This document shows, piece by piece, positions 43,765 through 51,818 of a DNA stretch of 64,000 bases (positions are counted from its first letter, which is position 1; each line of letters begins with the position of its first letter). Location of the stretch: positions 1 to 64,000 of the forward strand of contig DASYBU010000005.1 of assembly GCA_036500605.1 (NCBI GenBank), written 5' to 3'. The notes below the pieces were generated by a model that saw only the letters and a list, made by a program, of their open reading frames with translations, was not told where the DNA came from and ran no database searches. Both the position numbers and the translations under genes were made by a program. Source of the DNA: JAFALK01 sp036500605. GTDB lineage: Bacteria > Pseudomonadota > Gammaproteobacteria > Burkholderiales > Burkholderiaceae_C.

Positions 43765-43790
43765 GATGGATGACATTATCAATCGATTAT
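43739..43790. promoter_or_regulatory. MarR/siderophore-gene control region with direct repeats
   Basis: TGACATTATCANNNGAT occurs twice, at about 43740 and 43772, 32 bp apart. The upstream copy overlaps a TTGACA hexamer (43739-43744) with CATGAT 17 bp downstream (43762-43767), a moderate plus-strand promoter for the gene starting at 43804. A regulator bound at the repeats would cover this promoter and the start region of the MarR gene. Confidence 0.5.
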
Positions 43791-43803
43791 CAAGAACAGT
43801 CCA

Positions 43804-44559
43804 ATGAGCGAAATCACCCACCAGAATCCTGAAACCCGCAGCCGCGTGCAACGCGTGCGCCACGAACTCAAGCGCCGTGATCTGCAAGTGCTGCGGGTCG
43901 AGGCCCTCAGCCCGCATTTCCGCAGCATCACCTTCACCGGCGAGTCGCTGGCCGGTTTCGTCAGTGCCTCCTTCGACGACCACCTCAAGTTCATGCTCGA
44001 CGCCGATGGCGAGAACCCCGTGCGCCGCGACTACACGCCGCGCCGCCACGACCTGGCAGCGCGCGAGCTGACGATCGAGTTCGCGCTGCACGGCGAAGGG
44101 CCCGTCGCCGAGTGGGCGGCGCAGGCCCAAGCCGGCCAGCGCGTCACCGTCGGTGGCCCGCGCGGCTCGTTCATCATCCCGCTCGACTACGACTGGCACC
44201 TCTTCATCGGCGACGAGACCGCGATGCCGGCCGTAGCGCGGCGGCTGGAAGAGCTGCCCGTCGGCGCTCAAGCGATCGTCGTGCTGCAGACCGAAGACGC
44301 CGCGGATCGACGCAGCTTCAAGACTGCGGCGGCGCTGAGCCTGCAATGGGTCAGCTCAAGTGACGAGTTACTTGCTGCGACCCGGCAGCTCGTTCTGCCC
44401 AGCGGAGAAGGCTACGCATGGTGCGCCGGCGAAGCCGCGACGACCGCCGAGTTGCGCCGCATCCTCGTCGAGGAGAAGGGCCACGATCGCCACGCGATCC
44501 GTGCGGCGGCGTATTGGAAGCAGGGGGCGGTGGCGCACCATCAGAATATTGAGGAGTGA
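43804..44559 (+). CDS. siderophore-interacting protein (FAD-dependent ferric reductase, ViuB-like)
   Basis: A 251-residue flavoprotein with an N-terminal FAD-binding barrel (about 25-125), including the FAD motif VRRDYTPRRHD, and a C-terminal SIP domain (about 130-250) with FIGDETAMPAVARRL, the family signature for NAD(P)H binding. It releases iron from ferric siderophores by reduction in the cytoplasm. It is divergent from a MarR regulator, which suggests an unusual (non-Fur) control; no Fur box was noticed. Confidence 0.9.
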   Translation: MSEITHQNPETRSRVQRVRHELKRRDLQVLRVEALSPHFRSITFTGESLAGFVSASFDDHLKFMLDADGENPVRRDYTPRRHDLAARELTIEFALHGEGPVAEWAAQAQAGQRVTVGGPRGSFIIPLDYDWHLFIGDETAMPAVARRLEELPVGAQAIVVLQTEDAADRRSFKTAAALSLQWVSSSDELLAATRQLVLPSGEGYAWCAGEAATTAELRRILVEEKGHDRHAIRAAAYWKQGAVAHHQNIEE

Positions 44560-44657
44560 AGCTGGGTTTTGCTTGAGAATCCGAGCTCTCTTCAGCACTC
44601 CTGAGTCACTTCCGGGCATCTCACCTGAGCGCAGCCAAGGGGCACTTTCTTCAAGCC

Positions 44658-45134
44658 ATGTCTGACGACGAGTTTCAACAATTCATCGACTCCTGCGTTG
44701 CAGAACTGCAAGCCAAGCAAGAGGGCTTGCCGACCTACGGCATCGGTTCATTCGAGCGCTGGGACTTCAACCAGCACGATGGAAAGCTGCGCTTCACCTC
44801 AGCCGCCGGCACCACGGGCGTGGTCGCCGAGGTGTTGATCATCGGCACCTACTCGCTCAAGGCGGAGTCCTGGAAGTGGGCCTGGGCCAACGACTCCATG
44901 CTGACGGAAATTCGCACGAAAGCGACCGTCTTCAAAGAGCTCGCCGCTGTGACGGGCCTTGATTTCTTCGAGGATGCCGACCCTCTGGAGATCGACCCCG
45001 CCACGGCCTGGGAAACCGTCGCCATGTGTGTGAAGCACGTCGGCGCCTTGGGCGCGTATCGCGGCCCGTCCTCCGATGGCAGGCTGGTCACGATGTTCGC
45101 CATCACGCGAATTGCGCCGATGCTGTCCGCGTGA
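44658..45134 (+). CDS. DUF6882-like protein
   Basis: A 158-residue soluble protein. The segment SWKWAWANDSM with its Trp triplet and the upstream EVLIIGTYSLKA resemble the DUF6882 family, whose members are often encoded near polymorphic toxins or as orphan genes. The molecular role is unknown. It has no signal peptide. It follows the siderophore-interacting gene by 98 bp, but the spacing and lack of functional link suggest an independent unit. Confidence 0.65.
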   Translation: MSDDEFQQFIDSCVAELQAKQEGLPTYGIGSFERWDFNQHDGKLRFTSAAGTTGVVAEVLIIGTYSLKAESWKWAWANDSMLTEIRTKATVFKELAAVTGLDFFEDADPLEIDPATAWETVAMCVKHVGALGAYRGPSSDGRLVTMFAITRIAPMLSA

Positions 45135-45299
45135 GGGCTGAGCCCCTCCGCCGAAAAAAACGGCCCGCACTTACTTCGTGTTACCCCGTTAACACGCCCT
45201 TGGCGCCTCGTCCTACCCGCCTGAACCGCATTGGCTGACGCTGTAACTAAACGCAGGCCAGCAGACTGGACTCATCGCAACAAGCCATGAGACCTCAAC

Positions 45300-46133
45300 A
45301 TGACCATGCAATTCCCGAAAAGCCTCCACGCCGATGATGGTTGGTCGGACCACATGCCTGCCGGCCATCAGGTCGACATCGACATGAACCCTGGAGAGTT
45401 GCCCTCGTCGCGTGACAACGGATTGACTCGCCGGAACCCCTTGGGACCTAAACGGCGGTCGACACTGGGCCGCAGCACACGGCCCGCCAACATCGTGATG
45501 GGCGGCGAGCCCGAGGTGGAAAGCACCTTCACGGTCACCACACCGCCGCCACGCCGTATCAAGCGCAGCCACGCGAGTGCCTGGATCTTGGGTGCTGCGG
45601 TGTGCGCAACCGGCGGCGCCTTGGCCGTGGCCACGATGCACGAAGGGCATCGCAACACCACGGTGGCCGAGGTGAGCAATCCGACGACCGATACGGCGCC
45701 TGGCGCGGCTGCGACAACAACGACGACAGCAATGGCCGCGGCGCCGGAAGCGACAGCGGCAAGTGCCGAAGCATCGGCCCCTGTTGTTCAAGAACCGCCG
45801 CCAGCTCCGGCGCCCGTGAAGCTCGCGCAGGCCGCGCCCGCACAAAAGCTTTCATCTGATGAGCCGCTGCCGCCGATCGCGCCAGCCGCGGGTCGCAGCG
45901 CGGCGAAGGAGCGAGTGCCGGCCGAGCCCGTTGCCAGGAAGTTGGCGACGTTGACGTCGAGTTCGAAGGCCGCGACGGACGAGTTGGTGGCGCAGAGCAC
46001 CATGCCCGAGCAGCCCCTGACGCCGCCGCCGGTCCAGCCGCCGGTGACGATCGCCCCGCCCCTGAATGTGGAGCCGCCGCCGCTTGAAGTCGCACCGCCG
46101 CCGGTGCAACCGCCGGCTTCGGGCCCGCAGTAA
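45300..46133 (+). CDS. single-pass membrane protein with Pro/Ala-rich periplasmic part
   Basis: A 277-residue protein. The first 80 residues are hydrophilic and likely cytoplasmic; a single transmembrane helix follows at about 85-107 (ASAWILGAAVCATGGALAVA). The rest is low-complexity: runs of Ala/Thr, then Pro-rich PPPAPAPVKLAQAAPAQK, and a C-terminal series of PP-x-E/Q-P repeats. This topology resembles TonB-like or envelope-spanning linkers, but no TonB C-terminal domain is present. Function unknown. A strong stem-loop follows the stop. Confidence 0.65.
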   Translation: MTMQFPKSLHADDGWSDHMPAGHQVDIDMNPGELPSSRDNGLTRRNPLGPKRRSTLGRSTRPANIVMGGEPEVESTFTVTTPPPRRIKRSHASAWILGAAVCATGGALAVATMHEGHRNTTVAEVSNPTTDTAPGAAATTTTTAMAAAPEATAASAEASAPVVQEPPPAPAPVKLAQAAPAQKLSSDEPLPPIAPAAGRSAAKERVPAEPVARKLATLTSSSKAATDELVAQSTMPEQPLTPPPVQPPVTIAPPLNVEPPPLEVAPPPVQPPASGPQ

Positions 46134-46151
46134 ATCAGGAGAGCAAGTGAG

Positions 46152-46185
46152 TGAGCGAGGCGGGGCATTTGCCCCGCCTCGCTCA
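46152..46185 (+). terminator. perfect 15-bp stem-loop after the Pro-rich gene
   Basis: TGAGCGAGGCGGGGC (46152-46166) and its exact reverse complement (46171-46185) with a 4-nt ATTT loop form a very stable hairpin 18 bp after the stop. There is no T-run on the plus strand, so it is either a terminator that needs no U tract or an RNA-stabilising hairpin. Confidence 0.6.
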
Positions 46186-46369
46186 TGCATGGGCCTCTGT
46201 CGGCCCCGGGCAAGGCATTCGTGCCGCCCATCTCACGTCCTCGCACCTGAGCCCCGCGCTTGAGCCGCCCATCGCATCCTGATCGCTCGCACCGACATCC
46301 TTGATTACTCTGCGCCCCTTCTGGTCATGGCCGCGGTGGCTGTGGCGCGATCAAGTGGAGAAAAGAAAG

Positions 46370-47212
46370 ATGCGAGGGATGTTCTTCAACGAGCGGCGCG
46401 AACTGCGCAACGGCTGGAAAGCGCTGGCCTTCTTCCTGGGTGCGGTGGTCTGCTTTGGCGGCGTGGGCTATGTCAACCACCAGATGTCAGCCGAGGTTCG
46501 GGTCTATGTGCCCGGCGCGATGCTGGTGATGGGGGCGGCGCTGCTGCTGAGCTGGATTGCCGTGCGGCTCGAAGGCACAAGCCTGGCCGGCATCGGCTTG
46601 AAGCTCGATGGCCGCTTCACGCGGCAATGGCTCATCGGCACGGCAATCGGCGCGGGCCTGATCTTCAGCACGGCGCTGATGGTGATGGCGGCGGATGGCT
46701 TTCACTGGGTTGCGGCGACGCCGCCTGCGCTTGGTGTCGAGATCCGGACGATCATCGGCTTCCTCGGCGGTGCGGTCTTCGAGGAGCTGGCCTTGCGCGG
46801 CTTCGCCTTCCAGCGCGCGGTGCGTGGTGTGGGCGCGCGCTGGGCTGTTCTGATCTTCGGGATCATCTTCAGCGTGTTGCATCTGCCGGGCAATACGGAA
46901 TACAGCGGAACGCTGCTTGCTGTCGCGATGATCGACATCTTCATGGCCGGCGTGATGCTGAGCCTTTGCTATCTGCGCACGAACTCGCTCGCGTTGCCGA
47001 TCGGGTTGCACTTCGGCTGGAACCTCACGCAGGAGTCGCTTGGCTTTGGCGTGAGCGGCATTGCAACGCACGGCTGGCTGACGCCGGTCTTCCATCAACG
47101 GCCGGACTGGCTCACCGGCGGCGCGTTCGGCCTTGAAGCCTCGGTGCTCGACCTGATCGGCATGGCGATCGTGATCGCGTGGCTGTGGCGCGATGTGCGG
47201 AAAACGGTCTGA
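46370..47212 (+). CDS. CPBP-family (CAAX-like) intramembrane metalloprotease
   Basis: A 280-residue membrane protein with about eight hydrophobic segments. The three family motifs are present: FEELALRG (E138, E139, R143), FSVLHLPG (H171) and LHFGWNLT (H214, N218). In Abi/CPBP proteins these coordinate a metal and cleave prenylated or other membrane peptides; bacterial members are linked to bacteriocin immunity and other roles. GTGGAG lies about 11 nt upstream of the ATG at 46370; in-frame sequence before that has no membrane or family content. Confidence 0.88.
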   Translation: MRGMFFNERRELRNGWKALAFFLGAVVCFGGVGYVNHQMSAEVRVYVPGAMLVMGAALLLSWIAVRLEGTSLAGIGLKLDGRFTRQWLIGTAIGAGLIFSTALMVMAADGFHWVAATPPALGVEIRTIIGFLGGAVFEELALRGFAFQRAVRGVGARWAVLIFGIIFSVLHLPGNTEYSGTLLAVAMIDIFMAGVMLSLCYLRTNSLALPIGLHFGWNLTQESLGFGVSGIATHGWLTPVFHQRPDWLTGGAFGLEASVLDLIGMAIVIAWLWRDVRKTV

Positions 47213-47276
47213 AGATAAATCGCCTCAGTTGCCCCTAGCGAGCGCCGCCCGCAGCCGATGAAGCGAATCCAGAGTT

Positions 47277-47377
47277 TCCGGAACGCAGAGGGCGCAAAGG
47301 GACGCAGAGCCCGCAGAGAAGTGGTGGCGCCAAGCTTTTCGATCTCTGCGCTTGCTCTGCGCCCTCTGCGTTCCGGA
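47277..47377. repeat. imperfect palindromic element with perfect 20-bp arms
   Basis: The plus-strand arm TCCGGAACGCAGAGGGCGCA (47277-47296) recurs as its exact reverse complement at 47358-47377. Further inward, GACGCAGAG (47301-47309) pairs loosely with CTCTGCGCTT (47344-47353). It lies between convergent genes (CPBP protease and the gluconate-dehydrogenase-like subunit) and may act as a bidirectional terminator. The GCAGAG-GCGCA-type sequence resembles dispersed palindromic elements found in many proteobacteria. Confidence 0.65.
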
Positions 47378-47391
47378 TGTTGTGTTTCACT

Positions 47392-48021
47392 TCAGGCGTG
47401 CTCCGCCCACGCCGCTTGTCCAGCCACATAGGGCACGCAGGGCGCGAAGTGGCCCGGCGTCTCGGCATAACGCAATGCTTGCGTGCAGCCGATCTCCGAG
47501 GTGAAGTAGCCAAGCAGGGTCAGCTCCTTCATCATGCGGAAGAAATGCGGCTGCGGCAGCGCGGCGCGCTTGCTGCTGCGGCGGCTCGGTGTGGCGGTGG
47601 GCTTCTTCTGTTCGTCGTCGAACACGGTCAACACCGCAAGGCGCTGCGCCGGGCTCGCATGCATGAACGAAATCTTGGCAAGCCGTTGCGTGGCGGCGTC
47701 GATCTGGCGCATGCCGTCGCGGAAGACCGCTTGCTGCGGTTCGTGATAACAGTCGGTGACCATCACCGCCATGAAGGCGCCGACCTTCGCGGCCTTGGCG
47801 CCGGGCGTTTTCGTCTCGGGCAGGATGGTCTCGGCGATCTCGTCGAGGAAGGCGATGTCGGCGGCGCTGAAACCGCTGGTGTTCGCAGCTGTCGTCATCG
47901 CCGGCTTCTCCATCGCCGCCAGCAGATCGCCGCTCGCGATCGTGAGCGCCGTGCCGCCGAGGCAGGCGCTGACGAAGCGGATCATCTCGCGGCGATCGAA
48001 TTTGGGCGCGTCGAAAGACAT
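47392..48021 (-). CDS. gluconate 2-dehydrogenase subunit 3-family protein
   Basis: A 209-residue exported protein. The N-terminus DRREMIRFVSACLGG looks like a Tat-type leader with a loosened twin-Arg motif. The mature part (from about 50: FSAADIAFLDEIAETILPET, then PGAKAAKVGAFM) matches the gluconate_2-dh3 family, the small subunit of membrane sugar dehydrogenases such as gluconate, fructose and 3-keto-glycoside-forming enzymes. It follows the GMC subunit by 12 bp. The usual cytochrome c subunit is absent from this locus. Confidence 0.88.
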   Translation of the reverse strand: MSFDAPKFDRREMIRFVSACLGGTALTIASGDLLAAMEKPAMTTAANTSGFSAADIAFLDEIAETILPETKTPGAKAAKVGAFMAVMVTDCYHEPQQAVFRDGMRQIDAATQRLAKISFMHASPAQRLAVLTVFDDEQKKPTATPSRRSSKRAALPQPHFFRMMKELTLLGYFTSEIGCTQALRYAETPGHFAPCVPYVAGQAAWAEHA

Positions 48022-48033
48022 GGTCCGAACCTC

Positions 48034-49746
48034 CTAGAGATTGCCGCGCTTGAGCTCGGCCACCGCAAAGTCCGCGGCTCGCGCGGTCAGCGCCATATAG
48101 GTCAGCGAAGGGTTCTGGCAGGCCGAGGAGGTCATGCACGCGCCGTCCGTCACGAACACGTTCGGCGCATCCCAGACCTGGTTGTGCGCGTTGAGCACCG
48201 ACGTCTTCGGATCGCGGCCCATGCGCGCCGTGCCCATCTCATGGATGCCCATGCCGGGCGCGTAGCCGTTGTCGTAGGTCGAGACCTGCTTGAGTCCGCA
48301 TTGCTCGAGCATCTCCGCCAGGTCGTTCATCATGTCCTTGCGCATCAGGCGTTCGTTCTCGCCGGTGGCGCAGTCGATCTTGAGCACGGGCAGGCCCCAT
48401 TTGTCCTTGCGCGTGGTGTCGAGGCTGGCCTGGTTCGCATGGTTGGGCAGCATCTCGCCAAAGGCCGTGCCGCCGAAGTGCCAGGGGCCGGGTGTTGCGG
48501 CTTCGTCCTTGGCGGCGGCGCCGATGCCCATCTCGGCCACGGCGCGCATCCAGTCGTCGCGCGCGGCGCGGCCCTGGTAGCCGAAGCCGCGCAGGTAGGG
48601 GCGCTTGTCACCGAACAGATTGCGAAAGCGCGGGATGTAGACGCCGGTCGGGCGGCGGCCTTCAACGTAACGGTCGTCGATGCCTTCGATGCGGCCTTCG
48701 GCGCCCGCGCGGAAATGGTGGTCCATCAGGTTGTGGCCGAGCTCGCCCGAGCTGCTGCCGAGGCCCTCGGGCCACACGTCAGTGGCCGAGCGCATCAGCA
48801 GCCACGCGGTGTTCAGCGTCGAGGCGCAGACGAAAACGATCTTCGCTTTGTAGTCGATCGTCTCTTCGGTGATCGCATCAAGCACGCGCACGCCGCTGGC
48901 CCGGCGGCGCTCCTTGTCGAACAGCACCTCGGTCACGATCGACCAAGGCTTGAGCGTCAGCTTGCCCGTCTTCATCGCCGCGGGCAGCGTGCTCGATTGC
49001 GTGCTGAAGTAGCCGCCATAAGGGCAGCCGAGCCAGCAGGCATCGCGGTACTGGCAGGGCGCGCGGCCTTCGAGCGGCAGCGTGGCATTGGCGGTGCGGC
49101 CGCTGATCAATTGGCGGTGGCCGTCGTAGAACTTGCCGAGCCGGTCAGCGATCACGGTCTCTCCGCAGTTCAGCGGCATGGCCGGCTGGAACTGGCCGTC
49201 GGGCAATTGCGCCAGCCCATCGCGCGAGCCCGAGATGCCGGCATGCTTCTCCACATGGTCGTACCAGGGCGCGAGCTCGGCGTAGCGGATCGGCCAGTCG
49301 ACCGCGATGCCGTCCTGCGCATTGGCGTTGAAATCGATATCGCTCCAGCGGTAGCTCTGGCGGCCCCACAAGAGCGAGCGCCCGCCGAGCTGGTAGCTGC
49401 GGAACCAGTCGAAGCGCTTGACCTCGGTGTACGGCGACTCCTGCTCGTTGACCCACGAGGACAGGTTGGTCTCGTTCAGCAGATCGCGCCGCAGCACCTG
49501 GAATTTTTCTTCCATCGAGACCGTGCGGCGGCCGCGGTGCAGATATTCCCAAGGGCCCTTGGTGGCGTTGACGTAGTCCTTGATGTGCTCGACATGGCGG
49601 CCGCGTTCGAGCAGCAGCACGCGCAGGCCTTTCTCGGTGAGCTCCTTGGCGGCCCAACCGCCCGCGATGCCGGAGCCGACGACGATCGCGTCGTAGGTGG
49701 TGACGGTGGTGGAGTTGGAGTTGGAGTTGGAGTTGGCGGCGCTCAC
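48034..49746 (-). CDS. GMC-family sugar dehydrogenase large subunit
   Basis: A 570-residue FAD oxidoreductase. The nucleotide motif VVGSGIAGGWAAKEL starts around residue 22; YNGxxx-type GMC signature GRSLLWGRQSYRWS appears near 140; the catalytic His lies in IHEMGTARMG and the partner Asn in ACQNPSLTYMALTARA near the C-terminus. This is the gluconate/fructose/sorbose-type subgroup that pairs with the gluconate_2-dh3 subunit. AAGGAAG ahead of a GTG at 49746 sets the start. The N-terminus has an (NS) repeat from a hexanucleotide tract. The likely role is periplasmic oxidation of a sugar or glycoside. Confidence 0.9.
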   Translation of the reverse strand: MSAANSNSNSNSTTVTTYDAIVVGSGIAGGWAAKELTEKGLRVLLLERGRHVEHIKDYVNATKGPWEYLHRGRRTVSMEEKFQVLRRDLLNETNLSSWVNEQESPYTEVKRFDWFRSYQLGGRSLLWGRQSYRWSDIDFNANAQDGIAVDWPIRYAELAPWYDHVEKHAGISGSRDGLAQLPDGQFQPAMPLNCGETVIADRLGKFYDGHRQLISGRTANATLPLEGRAPCQYRDACWLGCPYGGYFSTQSSTLPAAMKTGKLTLKPWSIVTEVLFDKERRRASGVRVLDAITEETIDYKAKIVFVCASTLNTAWLLMRSATDVWPEGLGSSSGELGHNLMDHHFRAGAEGRIEGIDDRYVEGRRPTGVYIPRFRNLFGDKRPYLRGFGYQGRAARDDWMRAVAEMGIGAAAKDEAATPGPWHFGGTAFGEMLPNHANQASLDTTRKDKWGLPVLKIDCATGENERLMRKDMMNDLAEMLEQCGLKQVSTYDNGYAPGMGIHEMGTARMGRDPKTSVLNAHNQVWDAPNVFVTDGACMTSSACQNPSLTYMALTARAADFAVAELKRGNL

Positions 49747-49759
49747 GGTGCTTCCTTGC

Positions 49760-50554
49760 TCAAGGCTTGTGCGCAGTCGCCCGGTCCAGCACCTCGGTGA
49801 AGCGCCCGACCCAGATCTCGCTCTCATGCGCTTTGAGATACGCGAGCAATTGCTTGTGGGCTTCGGCCGTCACTTCAAGATAGTCGCCACCCACACCGTG
49901 AAAGCCGATCACCACCACGCCGCCGCCATGTTGGCGCAATTGCTCGACGTAGGCAATCATCTTGGCGCCCGTGTCGCCCACGCCGAAGAAATGGCTGGGC
50001 ACGACGAAGGGATCGATCGGTGCGCGACCGTCGCCGGCGTCGCCAGCTGCACGCACGTAACGGGTTAGCCCCGAGGTACGCAAGGCCGGCATGTAATCCT
50101 GACCGCCCGCCAGCGTCTGGCCGCAGGGCGTGGCGTACGCGTGGTCGGTGCGGCCGTCGATCGCCTGCAGCATGTTGTTCATGGTCTGGATCTCGGTCAG
50201 CGTGACGGCCACGCTCGAGTTCTCGCTCATGTACTGCGGCGGCATCTCGAACAGGGCGCGCGGGCACGAATGCAGGACCGTGTGGTTGCCGATCTCATGG
50301 CCCTCGGCCACGGCGGCCTGCCAGCGCTTGAGATTGCCCTTGATCTCGCGGCCGATCAGGAAGAAGGTGCCCTTGAAGCCGACGGCATCGAGCTGCGGGA
50401 TCGCGATGTCCAGTTGCGAGGGCAGGGCGTCGTCGTAGGTCAGTGCGATGGCGAGCTTCTGGCCTTTGGGGCCGATCGCGACCTCGGGCGTGTGGGCCTG
50501 TGCCGGCACTTGAAGAGCGAGGGCCAGGGCAATGAACGCGGCAAGTCTGAGCAT
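49760..50554 (-). CDS. polysaccharide deacetylase (NodB-like, CE4)
   Basis: A 264-residue exported enzyme with a signal peptide (about 1-22, ending VPAQA). NodB motifs: ALTYDDALPSQ (motif 1, YDD) and GHEIGNHTVLHS (motif 2, H-x3-H), followed by the DHAYATPCGQTL and GFHGVGGDY segments for motifs 3-5. It removes acetyl groups from sugar polymers such as chitin, xylan or peptidoglycan in the periplasm. It fits the operon's proposed role in handling an imported glycan. The ATG at 50554 opens the signal peptide directly. Confidence 0.88.
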   Translation of the reverse strand: MLRLAAFIALALALQVPAQAHTPEVAIGPKGQKLAIALTYDDALPSQLDIAIPQLDAVGFKGTFFLIGREIKGNLKRWQAAVAEGHEIGNHTVLHSCPRALFEMPPQYMSENSSVAVTLTEIQTMNNMLQAIDGRTDHAYATPCGQTLAGGQDYMPALRTSGLTRYVRAAGDAGDGRAPIDPFVVPSHFFGVGDTGAKMIAYVEQLRQHGGGVVVIGFHGVGGDYLEVTAEAHKQLLAYLKAHESEIWVGRFTEVLDRATAHKP

Positions 50555-50570
50555 GTGAACTCTCGGTTGG

Positions 50571-51806
50571 CTAACGCTGCTGCTGGCGCAGGGCGCGGTA
50601 GGGATGCATGAGGACATAGAGCGCGTAGGCGGCACCGCCCACGGCCACGGCCAGCTCGGTATAACGGGCCAGTCGCACGGTGGGCGCTGGCACGCCGGCA
50701 GCGTTCGCGTACTCGGCCAGCACGGTCAGCGCGGCGTCCACGAAATCGCTGCCGCCGAGCGCCACGGCTTCGCCGCCCACGACGATGGAGCGCGGGTCGA
50801 AGGTGGTCCAGATGTTCTGCAGCAGCACGCCGAGGTTCTTGCCGGCTTCGCTGAAGGCGGCGCGGGCCTTGGCGTCGCGCGCGGCGATGGCGGCTTTCAG
50901 AGCGTCACGGTCAAGCGGGCGGCCGAGGCCGGCATCGGCCGCGATCGCTCGCAGCCCGATATAGGCTTCGGCGCAGCCGCGGCGGCCGCATTCGCAGGCG
51001 CGGCCTTGCGGGTGCAGCGTGTTGTGGCCGATCTCGCCGCCCGCGCCGGTGGCGCCGATGAAGAGGTTGTCGCCCAGCACGATGCCCGATCCCAGGCCCA
51101 CGCCGCAGCTGATGTAGACGAGCGGATCGTCAGGCGGGCGCGGGCCGAACTCGGTCTCGCCGATGGCGGCCAGGTCGGCTTCGTTCTGGTAGTGCACGGG
51201 CACGGCAGACAGGCCGGCCGAGGCCAGCTCCGCGCTCAGGCGCTGGCCGACCGGCACATTGCGCCAGCCGATATTGGGTGCGAACTGCAGCATGCCGGTC
51301 TGCGGTTCGACCGCGCCGGGCAGGCCCACGCCGATGCCGAGCACCTCGCGGCCCTCGCCGACCACGCGGCGCATCAGCACCGAGATCATCTCGACGAGCT
51401 GATGGCAGGCGCCCTCGGGATCGATCTGGCGCAGCGCCGCTTGATTGACTTCGAGCACATCGCCGTGGATGGACGTGGCCACCACGCGGATCGTGTCGGG
51501 CGTGAGCTCGGCGCCGACCAGCACAAAGCGCTGGCCGTCGAGCTGCAAAGGCGTGGGCCGGCGCCCGAGTTGCCCGGTGACAGGCACCTCGTTCTCGCGC
51601 AGCCAGCCTTCATCGATCAGCTCCTTGACGAGCAGGCTGACGGTCGAGCGCGTCAGTCCGCTGCGCTCGGCGAGGTCGGAGCGTGAGAGGCCGTCCTCCT
51701 CGCGCAGCAGGCGCAGCAAAGCAATGCGGTTGATGCTCTTCACCAGGCGCAGATCGCCGGTGATAGGCGCTGTTCCGGAGGGCGAGGCGGGGGCGGAGAT
51801 CGTCAT
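50571..51806 (-). CDS. ROK-family transcriptional repressor (NagC/XylR type)
   Basis: A 411-residue protein with a winged HTH (about 25-80: RSDLAERSGLTRSTVSLLVKEL) and a ROK sugar-binding domain (about 95-395). The ROK zinc motif is in GHNTLHPQGRACECGRRGCA, with the His and three Cys conserved, and the ATP/sugar region includes GIGVGLPGAVEPQTG and ISCGVGLGSGIVLGD. ROK repressors release DNA on binding a sugar or sugar phosphate. It sits inside the operon, 12 bp after the fused halogenase and 16 bp before the deacetylase, so the operon may be self-controlled. Confidence 0.92.
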   Translation of the reverse strand: MTISAPASPSGTAPITGDLRLVKSINRIALLRLLREEDGLSRSDLAERSGLTRSTVSLLVKELIDEGWLRENEVPVTGQLGRRPTPLQLDGQRFVLVGAELTPDTIRVVATSIHGDVLEVNQAALRQIDPEGACHQLVEMISVLMRRVVGEGREVLGIGVGLPGAVEPQTGMLQFAPNIGWRNVPVGQRLSAELASAGLSAVPVHYQNEADLAAIGETEFGPRPPDDPLVYISCGVGLGSGIVLGDNLFIGATGAGGEIGHNTLHPQGRACECGRRGCAEAYIGLRAIAADAGLGRPLDRDALKAAIAARDAKARAAFSEAGKNLGVLLQNIWTTFDPRSIVVGGEAVALGGSDFVDAALTVLAEYANAAGVPAPTVRLARYTELAVAVGGAAYALYVLMHPYRALRQQQR

Positions 51807-51818
51807 GGGCCGCGAATA

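Noticed and set aside
45178..45195. Palindrome GTGTTA-N6-TAACAC between the DUF6882-like and Pro-rich genes
   Set aside because: Only 6-bp arms, no neighbouring repeats and no promoter to which it could be related; may be chance.
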